From assembly GCA_050942625.1 (NCBI GenBank), contig JBMNNS010000011.1:1-29913 (forward strand): a DNA stretch of 29,913 nucleotides, read 5' to 3'. The position numbers and the translations under genes were made by a program. Shown here one piece after another: positions 6,980 to 15,413 of the stretch; the stretch's first letter is position 1, and the number at the start of each line of letters is the position of its first letter. A model generated the notes under the pieces. That model made no database searches, was not told the origin of the DNA, and saw only the letters and a list, made by a program, of their open reading frames with translations. Source of the DNA: JBMNNS01 sp050942625. Lineage in GTDB: Bacteria; Bacillota; Dethiobacteria; DTU022; UBA8154.

Positions 6980-9018
6980 ATATTTAAGGGGAAAAAAGTA
7001 ACAAAAAAAGGGGCCCCAAAAAGGATCATATTATGGCCGGCTTTATTTATTAGTGCCATGCTCTTAGTCATGCTCTTGCCCCAACCAGGTATAGTAGCGG
7101 CAGAAGGGGAGGCAACGGCAACGGTTAAGATATTTAAAGTAACTTATGATGAAAATGGACAACAATTAGAAGAAGAAATAGATTATTTAACAGAATCTAT
7201 GGTTAATAAAGGTTATGTCGAAGAGGGCGAAGAGGACGAAGAAATTGCGTTTAAAATTAAAATAGCGCTTAGTAATGCTGAATGGGCTGCGGATCTAGTA
7301 GACGAAAATAAAACTAAATTTGATGCAACTGATACTAATAAAGAAAAAATTAAATTACTGCTGGACAATATCAAGGCTGAAAAAAATCCTGAACAATGGG
7401 ACAAGGTGATTAAGAGGGTTTGGGGAAATTTAGGATCAGAAACAATAACAATTGAAAAAGAAGAAGGGGGAGGAGGAGGAGAAGAAGATCCACTTAAAAC
7501 ACTCACAATCACAGTACCCAAAATTGAAGACAACACAATCACCGAAAACGAAACGATTAAAATTATGGAAATACCATCCGCATTACTTGAAAACTGGAGT
7601 GTAAAAGTTGATGTAAGCAAAAGAATGGGAAAAAGTTATAACTGCTATAAACAGCCAGCCGGATGGACGTATTAATTTTAAAAATAATGGTAATGAAAGT
7701 GATAATTATAATTTGTTAACAATTACGTTACCACCAGTGCCAGATTACGCAATTTCAGAGCCACAAGAAGTTAACGAAAGCTCCACCGGCACCATCACCA
7801 TCACCCTCGCCGAAGGCGAATGGGCAGATGATTTGGTAGGCAAAGATGAAAATGGGGATAATGGGGATAAAGTCCCACCAAACAAAGCCAAACAAAAAGC
7901 ATTCATCGATGCTTTTGAAGCCGAAACAGAACCAGAACAATGGGAAAAGGTAAAAGCCGCCTGGAAAGCAGAAATTGACAAAAGCGAAAGTGATGAAGAT
8001 ATTTTCAACTTAGACGGGGAAGGTATCGATGATAAAAAAAATACTCATAATAACCGTCCCCAAAGTAGAAAACTACTTCCTCACCCAGAACCAAATGATT
8101 ACCTTAAACATACCCCCTCAAATGCTTGCTACCTCCGGTGCGAAAATTGAACCCCTTAGATTTACCATCAAGGCAACCTCCAAGGCCATTCTAGCAAATG
8201 ATGAATTTACAGAATCCGATATTGCAGCCGGTGGTAAAGAACTTAAAATAACACTGGTTAGCGCTGCATGGAAACCTGAAGTGGTAACAAACACTAGCTT
8301 AAGAAATGAACTAATTAAGTATTAGCGGGGATAACAATGAGATACTAACCATTACCTTCCCAGCAGTGCCCAATTATGCCATTGTCCGGGATCAGGAAGT
8401 GCAAATAACCATCCCCAAAGCTGCACTGCAAAACGGTAAAAATGATATTCAAGTAGGCAAACTCACCATTAAGGTGCCGAAAACAACACAAGAAAATCCT
8501 AAATCATTTGCAGAAGTCCTCAGTTCAGGTGGACTGAACGATTACATTGAAAACCTAGAAAACGTCCGCATAATTGTCCCGCCTAAAATAATTAAAACGA
8601 TCACCGTTAATACCATCGTGATCCCCGGTCAAGATCAGGACAGCTCTTTTACCACTATAGAGGTGCTGACCACTGATAGTGATGATAAAAAGGTTAAAAT
8701 AACCGCTACCGAGGCAGATGAAGGAAAAAGCAATGAACAAGAAAAAGAGGGCAAGAACAACTTCATCTTTGTTTTCCCAAACCTAGCACCCAATGATGAA
8801 ATAAAAATTGGCGTCTATGGCGGGGATAATAAGGATAAGCTGCTCCAATCTGAAATATCTAAAAAATTACCAAAGGTAAAAAAACCTATAATGAACTGCC
8901 CAAAAAGGATTATAGCGGCTCCTATAGTTTTTATCGCTTACTAACCGACAAGTCCCTTTTTAATGAGATCCTGAAGTACTATTCTGTCCATGAGCTGGAA
9001 ATAGTTGACACTAAATAG
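6980..9018 (+). pseudogene. secreted repeat-domain surface protein, broken by four frame changes
   Basis: Conceptual product of about 680 aa. It has a signal peptide (FKGKKVTKKGAPKRIILWPA, then a hydrophobic core ending near GIVAAE) and repeated beta-strand units. Each unit has an EW..DLV segment, a PEQW(D/E)KV segment and an LTITxPxxxxYxI...IPxxxL segment. The frame changes at about 7619-7622 (A4), 8034-8041 (A8), 8315-8322, and 8878-8884 (A7); homology of the repeats continues across each. The expected initiation codon after AAAGGAG (6966-6972) is ATA at 6980. The final segment ends in TAG at 9016-9018. It is visibly more AT-rich than its neighbours and on the opposite strand, which suggests acquired DNA in decay. 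The repeat type resembles beta-strand repeats of large Clostridia surface proteins (recalled, not searched). No LPXTG or SLH anchor is seen. Confidence 0.75.
7502..8447 (+). repeat. four degenerate beta-strand repeat motifs inside the pseudogene
   Basis: LTITVPKIEDNTITENETIK (7502), LTITLPPVPDYAISEPQEV (7716), LIITVPKVENYFLTQNQMIT (8044) and LTITFPAVPNYAIVRDQEVQ (8345) are copies of one unit in three different frames. They are 214, 328 and 301 bases apart. The preceding EW/PEQW part is present before the first and third copies and partial before the second and fourth, so one unit has lost about 100 bases. Confidence 0.75.
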
Positions 9019-9039
9019 GTTCAGTAAGGGGGAACTTCA

Positions 9040-9543
9040 ATTGCGTTTATTAAAAAAAATAGAAGTATACTGGCCGGCCTCTGGCCGGCACTTGTGCTAT
9101 TCTTGACTATTATAGCAATCGGGATTTCCCCGGCCCTGGCCAGGAGAACCGAGCGACTTAAGGCCGGTTTTTCGGTAGATGGCTGCACAGTTTATGCCAC
9201 GCCCCTTAAAGCCTATGAAACCGGCCAGGAATACAGGCTCTTTATTACAGACAGGGTAACCAGCACAAGCGGCCGGCAGTTAAGTATCCCTGTCATGATG
9301 CCCTTTGTTATTATTGACGAAAATGCCAAAATACGGTGTGTTTCCAGCCATTACAGTTCCGGTCTAACTATGGTTACCGTAAACACTTCCCCCGATGTTC
9401 ATACTGTCAAAATCGGTTCGGACGAAATGATTTTTGAAGGCAGTAATACCTTTACCTATCTTTTGCAGGGGGGTTCCTGCTTTACAAGCTTTCTGTCTGG
9501 GGCCGGGAAAACCATCCCCACGGCGCTCAATGGGGGATCATAA
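9040..9543 (+). CDS. short secreted protein with Ig-like (Big_5/SbsA type) domain, start uncertain
   Basis: The frame runs from a charged start (KKNRS) through a hydrophobic signal segment (ILAGLWPALVLFLTIIAIG) to ALA, then about 140 secreted residues. VDGCTVYATPLKAYETGQEY, then RLFITDRVTSTSGRQLSIPV, matches the bacterial Ig-like Big_5/SbsA pattern (V.P...L..G..Y.L.I...V....G..L..P). The rest is unrecognised. The ribosome site AAGGGGG (9026-9032) points to either ATT at 9040 in this frame or TTG at 9041 in another frame, which would need a one-base slip in the A8 tract at 9052-9059. The signal segment shares LWPAL with the preceding pseudogene. It is probably a truncated or decaying relative of a larger surface protein. 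Its last 6 bases overlap the argF end on the other strand. Confidence 0.55.
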   Translation: MAFIKKNRSILAGLWPALVLFLTIIAIGISPALARRTERLKAGFSVDGCTVYATPLKAYETGQEYRLFITDRVTSTSGRQLSIPVMMPFVIIDENAKIRCVSSHYSSGLTMVTVNTSPDVHTVKIGSDEMIFEGSNTFTYLLQGGSCFTSFLSGAGKTIPTALNGGS

Positions 9544-10494
9544 CTTTGACAGCGCTTCTGGGGCTCCCATGAGCATGGCCATTAGGGCTTTTTGGGCATG
9601 AAGGCGGTTTTCTGCCTGATCCAGGACTGCCGATTGCTTGCCTTCTAAGACTTCGGCGGTGATCTCCAGGCCACGGTAAGCAGGCAGGCAGTGGAGGATG
9701 ATTGCCCCGGGTCGGGCCAATTTGACTAGTTCCTCGTTTACCTGGTAAGGGGCAAAAATTCCCTGACGGATATTTTTTTCTTCCTCTTTCCCCATGCTGG
9801 TCCAGACATCCGTATAAATGATATCAGCACCCTTGACGGCCTCTGCAGGATCCGTGGTAATGTGGACGCTACTTCCGCTTTGCACAGAGTTTTCTTTAGC
9901 TTTAGCCGTTACCTCCTCCAGGGGCAGGTAGTTTTCCGGAGCACCCACCGAAACATGCAGGCCCAGCTTCGAGCAGGCAATTAGTAAGGAGTGCGCCATG
10001 TTGTTCCCATCGCCTACATAAGCAAGCTTGATACCCTTAAAGGTGCCCAATTTTTCCTTGATCGTCAGGAGATCGGCCAAAGCCTGGCAGGGGTGGAATA
10101 GATCCGTCAGGCCGTTGATGACAGGTACACTGGCATGGGTTGCCAGCTCCTCCACTTCGGCCTGGTCGAAGGTGCGGATCATAATGCCGTCGACATAACG
10201 CGAGAGCACCGCCGCAGTGTCCTTGACGGGTTCCCCCCGGCCCATCTGCAACTCCTGGCTGCTCAAGAAAAGTGCATGCCCCCCCAATTGCCACATGCCC
10301 ACCTCAAAGGAAACCCGCGTTCTGGTGGATGGTTTCTGAAAGATCATCGCCAGCGTTTGGCCTTGGAGAAGCGGATGCGGTTCCCCCTTTTTTTGTTTAT
10401 CTTTCAGCTTCCCTGCCAAATAAAGTATGGCAATAATTTCTTCTCCGCTGTAGTCCTGCAGGGTTAAAAAATCCCTGCCGCGTAAGTCTATCAT
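9538..10494 (-). CDS. argF: ornithine carbamoyltransferase
   Basis: Transfers the carbamoyl group from carbamoyl phosphate to ornithine, giving citrulline. It is 318 aa, a standard length. Carbamoyl-phosphate site STRTR is at residues 56-60, HPCQALADLLTI supplies the conserved HPxQ, and HCLPAYRG near residue 268 carries the ornithine-site Cys. ATG start with GGAGG 9 nt upstream. It is the last gene of argC-J-B-D-F. The catabolic paralogue cannot be excluded by sequence alone, but the biosynthetic operon supports ArgF. No terminator follows; the stop codon overlaps a convergent plus-strand frame by 6 bases. Confidence 0.97.
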   Translation of the reverse strand: MIDLRGRDFLTLQDYSGEEIIAILYLAGKLKDKQKKGEPHPLLQGQTLAMIFQKPSTRTRVSFEVGMWQLGGHALFLSSQELQMGRGEPVKDTAAVLSRYVDGIMIRTFDQAEVEELATHASVPVINGLTDLFHPCQALADLLTIKEKLGTFKGIKLAYVGDGNNMAHSLLIACSKLGLHVSVGAPENYLPLEEVTAKAKENSVQSGSSVHITTDPAEAVKGADIIYTDVWTSMGKEEEKNIRQGIFAPYQVNEELVKLARPGAIILHCLPAYRGLEITAEVLEGKQSAVLDQAENRLHAQKALMAMLMGAPEALSKL

Positions 10495-10527
10495 AGTAAA
10501 ACACCTCCTGCATGTTGGTGACTAAGA

Positions 10528-10559
10528 GACAGTTCGAAACCACTTATCCCGAACCTGTC
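10528..10559 (-). other. hairpin in the argD-argF gap
   Basis: GACAGTTCG (10528-10536) pairs with CGAACCTGTC (10550-10559), nine base pairs with one bulged base, overlapping the argD stop codon. There is no U-tract, so transcription termination is unlikely; RNA processing or stabilisation is possible. Confidence 0.4.
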
Positions 10560-11754
10560 AGTACAGGTACTGGGCTACCGCTGCCCCTATGATTTCCTGG
10601 GCTGCATCTATTTCTGCCTCCGTTACGTTCAAGGAGGGCAAGAGGCGCAGCGTATTATCGCCTATACTGTTTACCAAAAGGCCCTTTTCCTGGCATATTT
10701 CCCGTATTCTAGGGCTTCCTTCTGCTATTCCCACCCCGATCATGAGGCCTTTTCCTCTTACCTCCTTGATAAAGCCGGGATGATCTTTTTGCAGGGCAAG
10801 TAATTTTTCCAACAGGTAAGCGCCCTTGCTGAGAACGGTATCTAAGAAACCTTCTTGCAAAAGGGTCTGAAGTACTGCTAAGGAGGCAGCGCAGATGACC
10901 GGGTTTCCCCCAAAGGTGGAAGCATGATCACCGGGCGCAAAACCTTTGGCTACTTCCCCGGTGCATAACATGGCTCCGATGGGGAAACCGCCTCCGAGGG
11001 CTTTGGCCAGGGTAAAAATATCCGGCACGATGTCATAATGCTCATGAGCAAAAAGTTTGCCCGTCCGCCCCATGCCGCTTTGTACCTCATCCAGGATAAG
11101 CAGTAGACCATGCTCGTCACATAGGTGCCTTAAACCCTGCAGGAACTCCTTCTCCGCAACAAAAATACCCCCTTCTCCCTGGACCGGTTCCACTAAAATA
11201 GCACAGGTATGTTCATTAATTTGGGACTGAAAAGAAGCAAGGTTATTAAATTCTGCGTAGCGGAAACCGGGAAGTAGGGGCGCAAAGCCCTTGTGAAATT
11301 TTTCCTGGCCCGTGGCCGTGAGGGTAGCCAGGGTGCGTCCATGAAAAGAACGCAACGCGGTAATGATTTCAAATTTCTCCTCGCCGGCATGCATCTTGGC
11401 ATATTTCCGGGCCAGCTTGATGGCAGCCTCATTGGCTTCCGCCCCACTGTTGCAGAAGAAAACCTTGTCCGCCTGCGAGTTTTCCACAAGGCATTTCGCC
11501 AATTTCACTTGCGGCTCCGTATAGTATAAATTGGAGGTATGCAGCAGCTTCTGCATCTGCTCTTTTGCAGCGGCGACCACAGGCGGGTAACAATGGCCGA
11601 GAGCATTAACAGCTAAACCTCCCACAAAGTCCAGGTATTCTTTTCCGTTTTCATCATAAACCAGCGTCCCTTTGCCCCTTACCAGCCACAAATTTTGCCC
11701 CGGCTGGCGGTTATAGGTGTTGATGATATATAGTCTTTCTTCATCCTGTAACAT
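10558..11754 (-). CDS. argD: acetylornithine aminotransferase
   Basis: Class III PLP aminotransferase, 398 aa, interconverting N-acetylglutamate semialdehyde and N-acetylornithine. The phosphate-binding FFCNSGAEANEAAIKLARKY (about 99-118), the cofactor Asp in LLLILDEVQSGMGRTG (about 217-232) and the Schiff-base lysine K251 in LAKALGGGFPIGAM are all visible. ATG start with AGGAGG 7 nt upstream. It sits between argB and argF; the operon makes ArgD more likely than GABA or succinylornithine aminotransferase. Confidence 0.96.
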   Translation of the reverse strand: MLQDEERLYIINTYNRQPGQNLWLVRGKGTLVYDENGKEYLDFVGGLAVNALGHCYPPVVAAAKEQMQKLLHTSNLYYTEPQVKLAKCLVENSQADKVFFCNSGAEANEAAIKLARKYAKMHAGEEKFEIITALRSFHGRTLATLTATGQEKFHKGFAPLLPGFRYAEFNNLASFQSQINEHTCAILVEPVQGEGGIFVAEKEFLQGLRHLCDEHGLLLILDEVQSGMGRTGKLFAHEHYDIVPDIFTLAKALGGGFPIGAMLCTGEVAKGFAPGDHASTFGGNPVICAASLAVLQTLLQEGFLDTVLSKGAYLLEKLLALQKDHPGFIKEVRGKGLMIGVGIAEGSPRIREICQEKGLLVNSIGDNTLRLLPSLNVTEAEIDAAQEIIGAAVAQYLY

Positions 11755-11787
11755 TTTTTGGCCTCCTAAAAAAATTCTACCGGCATC

Positions 11788-12687
11788 CTATTTTACCATC
11801 GTCCCAATGCCCTCATTGGTGAAGATCTCCAAAAGCATGGAATGGCTAAGGCGTCCGTCGATAATGTGTGTGCGTGAAACACCGCTCTCCAGAGCTTTGA
11901 TACAGGCATCCACTTTGGGGATCATACCCGCGGATATTACCCCGGTGGCAATCATTTCCCGTGCTTTCTGCCGGTGTAAGGAGGAAATGAGTTTTGGTTT
12001 ATTTTCAGATAAGTCGAATATCCCCTCCACATCGGTCAGCAGGATCAACTTTTCCGCCTTGAGGGCTGCCGCCAACTCACCGGCGACATGATCGGCGTTG
12101 ATGTTCAGGCCTTCGCCCTCGTGGGTAACGCCTATGGAGGAAATAACCGGTATATAGTTGCTGTTGCTAAGGGTTGTGATTACAGCGGGATTAACCTTTA
12201 TGATATCCCCCACAAACCCCAGATCTACAAACTGCTCCTTTCCGTTTTCCTCAACACGGGCAGGCGGCCTTTTAGAGGCCAGCAAAAGGCGGCTGTCTTT
12301 GCCGCTGAGCCCTACTGCCTTGCCCCCCTGCCGGTTTAGGAGATCGACGATCTCTTTGTTAACCTTACCCACCAGGACCATTTCGGCAATTTCCATAGTT
12401 TCCTGGTCGGTAACGCGCAAACCACCCACAAAATGGGCCTTTTTTCCCATTTTCTCCATCAAGGCGGTAATATCTTTACCCCCACCATGCACAACAATGG
12501 GGTTGATGCCGATAAACTTTAAAAGCACGATATCCTGTGCCACCGATTCTTTCAATTCCGTGCTGACCATGGCCTGCCCGCCATATTTTATCACGAAGGT
12601 TTTACCAGCAAAATTGCGAATATAGGGCAGGGCTTCAATTAAGACATCGGCCTTGGCCACAAGGTTTTCCACTATCTTTTTATTCAA
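11788..12687 (-). CDS. argB: N-acetylglutamate kinase, probably arginine-sensitive type
   Basis: Amino-acid kinase of 299 aa phosphorylating N-acetylglutamate. KTFVIKYGGQAM (about 29-40) and VVHGGGKDI (about 63-71) are the nucleotide and substrate glycine loops; LTDVEGIFD is the ATP-site loop. About 28 residues precede the first beta strand, including helix VENLVAKADVLIEALPYIR. In this family that N-terminal helix marks the hexameric, arginine-inhibited enzymes, unlike the short E. coli form. TTG start with GGGGAG upstream. Feedback inhibition is inferred from architecture. Confidence 0.96.
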   Translation of the reverse strand: MNKKIVENLVAKADVLIEALPYIRNFAGKTFVIKYGGQAMVSTELKESVAQDIVLLKFIGINPIVVHGGGKDITALMEKMGKKAHFVGGLRVTDQETMEIAEMVLVGKVNKEIVDLLNRQGGKAVGLSGKDSRLLLASKRPPARVEENGKEQFVDLGFVGDIIKVNPAVITTLSNSNYIPVISSIGVTHEGEGLNINADHVAGELAAALKAEKLILLTDVEGIFDLSENKPKLISSLHRQKAREMIATGVISAGMIPKVDACIKALESGVSRTHIIDGRLSHSMLLEIFTNEGIGTMVK

Positions 12688-12705
12688 ACCTTATACTCCC
12701 CTTTT

Positions 12706-13914
12706 TTAACTCCTGTAAGAGCTGTTGATGGTAACATATTCATAACTAAGATCGCATCCCAGGGCTGTTATGGCCTCCGGGCCCAGGTGCAGATCGACGA
12801 GGATGGATATTTCCCGCTGGGAAAGGATTTTTTTTGCCTCTGCTTCATCGAATCTTAGTCCCTTGCCGGCAGCGGTGACCTGCAGATCGCCTAAATAAAT
12901 ATCGACAAGCTCCGGCAAAAAGTCAATGCCCGAATAACCCATGGCGGTAATGATCCGCCCCCAGTTAGCATCCTCTCCAAAAATAGCGGTTTTCACCAGC
13001 AGGGAATTTAAAATGGCCCGTGCCAGCCCCCTTCCCGTTTCATAACCGGGAATCCCCTTAATAGTGAGTTTGATAACTTTAGTTGCACCCTCCCCATCGG
13101 CGACGATCATAGCAGCCAATTCCTGGCAAACCCGGGTTACTGCCTCCTGGAAAATGGGCCAGAGTGGCCCCCCCTCCCCTATAGTTTGCCGGGCTGTTCC
13201 GGTAGAAATTAGTATAACCATATCGTTAGTAGAAGTGTCGCCATCCACGGTAATGAGGTTAAAAGAATGTTTTACAGCCTCCCGCAGGGCCTTTTGTAGC
13301 AGATCCTTTTCCACCTGTGCGTCGGTTACAAGAAAACCCAACATCGTGGCCATATCGGGGCAGATCATGCCCGAACCCTTGGCCATTCCAGCGACGTGAA
13401 AGGATCCTTCCTTAGTAGTTACCCGGCAAGCATACTCCTTGGGTACCGTATCAGTAGTCATGATCGCCCGGGCAGCGGCCCCTCCGCCCTGGGGGGAAAG
13501 ATCCGCTGCAGCCAACTTTATGCCTGCAGCAAGTTTATCCATAGGAAGATAAACCCCAATAACCCCAGTAGAGGAAACGAGAACCTCTTCAGTCCGGATA
13601 TTTAACTCCCTTGCTGTTATTTCTGCCATTGTTAGGGCATCCTTAGCTCCCTGTTCCCCCGTGCAAGCGTTCGCGTTGCCACTGTTTACCACGACAGCCC
13701 TGATAGGGTTTTGAAGATGCTTTTCTGTAAGCAGCAGCGGTGCGGCCCTAAATTTGTTTTTTGTAAAAACCCCTGCCGCCGTGGCCGGCTTTTGACTAAA
13801 AATTAACGCTAAATCCTTATCCCCGTTTTTTTTCAGGCCACAAGAAACTCCAGCGGCCTGAATACCCCCTGTAACACAAATTCCTCCGGGTATCTTTTCC
13901 AACTTATAGTCCAT
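12706..13914 (-). CDS. argJ: glutamate N-acetyltransferase / amino-acid acetyltransferase (ArgJ)
   Basis: Moves the acetyl group from N-acetylornithine to glutamate; bifunctional members also use acetyl-CoA. 402 aa, self-cleaving Ntn-type enzyme. The cleavage site is KGSGMICPDMATMLGF, with nucleophile T190 becoming the N-terminus of the beta chain. The NSGNANACTG motif (77-86) and the ending ALGCDLSYEYVTINSSYRS are typical. ATG start with a weak ribosome site. Its place between argC and argB, with no argA or argE here, indicates the cyclic pathway. Whether it is mono- or bifunctional cannot be read from sequence. Confidence 0.96.
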   Translation of the reverse strand: MDYKLEKIPGGICVTGGIQAAGVSCGLKKNGDKDLALIFSQKPATAAGVFTKNKFRAAPLLLTEKHLQNPIRAVVVNSGNANACTGEQGAKDALTMAEITARELNIRTEEVLVSSTGVIGVYLPMDKLAAGIKLAAADLSPQGGGAAARAIMTTDTVPKEYACRVTTKEGSFHVAGMAKGSGMICPDMATMLGFLVTDAQVEKDLLQKALREAVKHSFNLITVDGDTSTNDMVILISTGTARQTIGEGGPLWPIFQEAVTRVCQELAAMIVADGEGATKVIKLTIKGIPGYETGRGLARAILNSLLVKTAIFGEDANWGRIITAMGYSGIDFLPELVDIYLGDLQVTAAGKGLRFDEAEAKKILSQREISILVDLHLGPEAITALGCDLSYEYVTINSSYRS

Positions 13915-13947
13915 TTTCTGCTACTTCACCATCTTTTCCCTGTATTC

Positions 13948-14985
13948 TTAAGGTCTTAAAGGTACAATCCTTAAACCCTTATCCTCAGCAAAACCCAGCA
14001 TAATATTCATATTTTGCACTGCCTGCCCTGCAGCCCCCTTAACAAGGTTATCTATTGCCGATACGATGATCATTCTGTTTGCCCTGGCATCATATTTTAG
14101 GAAAATATCGCAATAATTACTGCCATAAACATATTTGGTTTCCGGATAGGAGGAGGCCGGCAAAAGCCTGATAAAAAACTCCTCGTTATAAAAATCACTG
14201 TAAATAGCCCCGACTTCTTCTTCCGAAAGCTCCTCGGAGAGTTCCAGGTAGATTGTGCTTAAAATGCCCCTGATCATCGGCAGAAGGTGGGGGACAAAAG
14301 TAAAAACAACCCTTTCCCCGGCCAGCTTGCTCAGTTCTTGTTCCATTTCCGCGGTATGCTGGTGGTCGGCGACCTTGTAGGCTCGGAAGTTTTCGGTGCA
14401 TTCGGGGAAATGTAGACCCTGTGAGGGAGAACGTCCGGCACCGGAAGCCCCTGACTTGGAATCAACGATTAAGGTCTCCCATTTTATTAAGCCTTTTACC
14501 GCCAGGGGAGCCAAAGGCAAAATGACGGAGGTAGGATAACAACCTGGGTTGGCGACCAGCGAAGCCTTTTTAATCTCCTCCCTGTAGAGCTCGGGCATAC
14601 CGTAAACGGCCTTCTCCAGGTACTGGGGGGCAATATGTTCCCTTTTGTACCACTGGTTATAAAGCCGGTCATTTTCCAAACGAAAATCCGCACTTAAATC
14701 TATGACCTTCAAGCCTGCCTCATAAAGCTGGGGCACAACCCCCATCGACATGCCGTGGGGCAAAGCAGCAAAAACCAGATCCGTTTTCTGAACTGCTTCC
14801 TCCACTGAAAAAGGCCGGCAAACAGCATCCGTAACTTTCAAATAATGCGGATACACTTCGGACAGGGTCTTCCCGGCAAAGGTGTGGGCGGTAACATAGG
14901 TCAATTCTACACCATCATGGGCATAAAGCAGCCTTAATAATTCACTTCCCGTGTATCCTGTAATACCGATTATCCCTACGCGCAC
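13948..14985 (-). CDS. argC: N-acetyl-gamma-glutamyl-phosphate reductase
   Basis: NADPH-dependent reduction of acetylglutamyl phosphate to the semialdehyde. From the GTG at 14985 the protein is 345 aa, the usual length, beginning MRVGIIGITGYTGSELLRLL with the Rossmann GxxGxxG. The catalytic cysteine is C149 in ANPGCYPTSVIL. AAAGGAGG lies 9 nt upstream of this GTG. The frame stays open a further 24 codons upstream, but those codons are the T-box antiterminator RNA, so a start at 15057 is wrong. First gene of the arginine operon. Confidence 0.97.
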   Translation of the reverse strand: MRVGIIGITGYTGSELLRLLYAHDGVELTYVTAHTFAGKTLSEVYPHYLKVTDAVCRPFSVEEAVQKTDLVFAALPHGMSMGVVPQLYEAGLKVIDLSADFRLENDRLYNQWYKREHIAPQYLEKAVYGMPELYREEIKKASLVANPGCYPTSVILPLAPLAVKGLIKWETLIVDSKSGASGAGRSPSQGLHFPECTENFRAYKVADHQHTAEMEQELSKLAGERVVFTFVPHLLPMIRGILSTIYLELSEELSEEEVGAIYSDFYNEEFFIRLLPASSYPETKYVYGSNYCDIFLKYDARANRMIIVSAIDNLVKGAAGQAVQNMNIMLGFAEDKGLRIVPLRP

Positions 14986-15000
14986 TAACACATTCCTCCT

Positions 15001-15043
15001 TTGTAAATAAGAAGAACCTCTCTTCCCCAAAGGACGAGAGGTT
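15001..15043 (-). terminator. T-box-controlled intrinsic terminator
   Basis: Minus-strand hairpin of eight pairs: AACCTCTC and GAGAGGTT (15036-15043 and 15015-15022), 13-nt loop, followed by CTTCTTATTT. Its 5' arm directly follows the T-box sequence, so forming the antiterminator would compete with it. Confidence 0.85.
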
Positions 15044-15072
15044 TCTCGCGGTACCACCTTTATTAGCCTTAT

Positions 15073-15108
15073 GTGACAGGGGACGGTTCTCTGTCACCTC
15101 CCTGTCAC
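15073..15108. repeat. GTGACAG/CTGTCAC hairpin repeat lodged in the T-box leader
   Basis: GTGACAG (15073-15079) and CTGTCAC (15091-15097) form seven pairs around a loop containing GGGACGGTTCT. A further CCTGTCAC follows at 15101-15108. The sequence resembles dispersed GGGACGGTTCTCTGTC-type repeats I recall from Clostridia genomes. It lies between the internal stem and the antiterminator. Confidence 0.6.
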
Positions 15109-15368
15109 TACCAGGCCCACCTCGGTCTGCCAGAACGGATCATCTTAACAGACAGATCGTCCTAACAGAACATCCGTTAACGGGGATGGACCGGAAAAGC
15201 CTACACATTTGAAAAGCAAAAAGGATTTTTCAAACTTCAACTTCCGCCTCCAGGGTGCGCTTCAGGACAGCTCCGGCACCGGGCTTCCACCAACCCCGGC
15301 TCGCTAAGGCGTTTACTGCCCCTACTCTCCCTTTCCTGGGCAAAATTATCAATTTGTCTGGTGCACTA

Positions 15369-15397
15369 ATTTTAGCACCCCATATCTTAAAAGTCAA
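15369..15397 (-). promoter_or_regulatory. promoter of the arg operon T-box transcript
   Basis: Minus strand TTGACT (15397-15392), 17-nt spacer, TAAAAT (15374-15369). Transcription would start near 15362, just before the T-box Stem I. It sits immediately downstream of the carboxyltransferase stop codon. Confidence 0.8.
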
Positions 15398-15413
15398 TAA
15401 CTGACTGCTAACA

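Larger units (their letters stand above)
15001..15362 (-). promoter_or_regulatory. T-box leader with Arg (CGC) specifier controlling the arg operon
   Basis: Read on the minus strand, the leader has the T-box sequence AAGGTGGTACCGCG (15060-15047), the bulge that pairs with the tRNA 3' end. Upstream is a Stem I-like segment (15355-15230) containing AGGAAAGGGAGAGTAGG and the distal-loop motif GGTTGGTGGAAGCCC. The specifier-loop context TGAAG-CGC-ACC puts CGC at 15259-15257, an arginine codon. An AACGGAT/ATCCGTT stem (about 15135-15180) lies between. Uncharged tRNA-Arg should stabilise the antiterminator and switch on argCJBDF. Stem boundaries are drawn by eye. Confidence 0.93.

Noticed and set aside
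7213..7620. Serine-rich minus-strand frame opposite the pseudogene
   Set aside because: It is the complement of the acidic Glu/Asp-rich repeat coding strand, an expected shadow.
6980..9543. CRISPR or mobile-element explanation for the AT-rich island
   Set aside because: No regular short repeats with spacers, no transposase or integrase frame, no terminal inverted repeats found.
13948..15057. Longer argC beginning at 15057
   Set aside because: The extra 24 codons are the T-box and terminator RNA; a strong AAAGGAGG precedes the GTG at 14985, giving the family-standard length.
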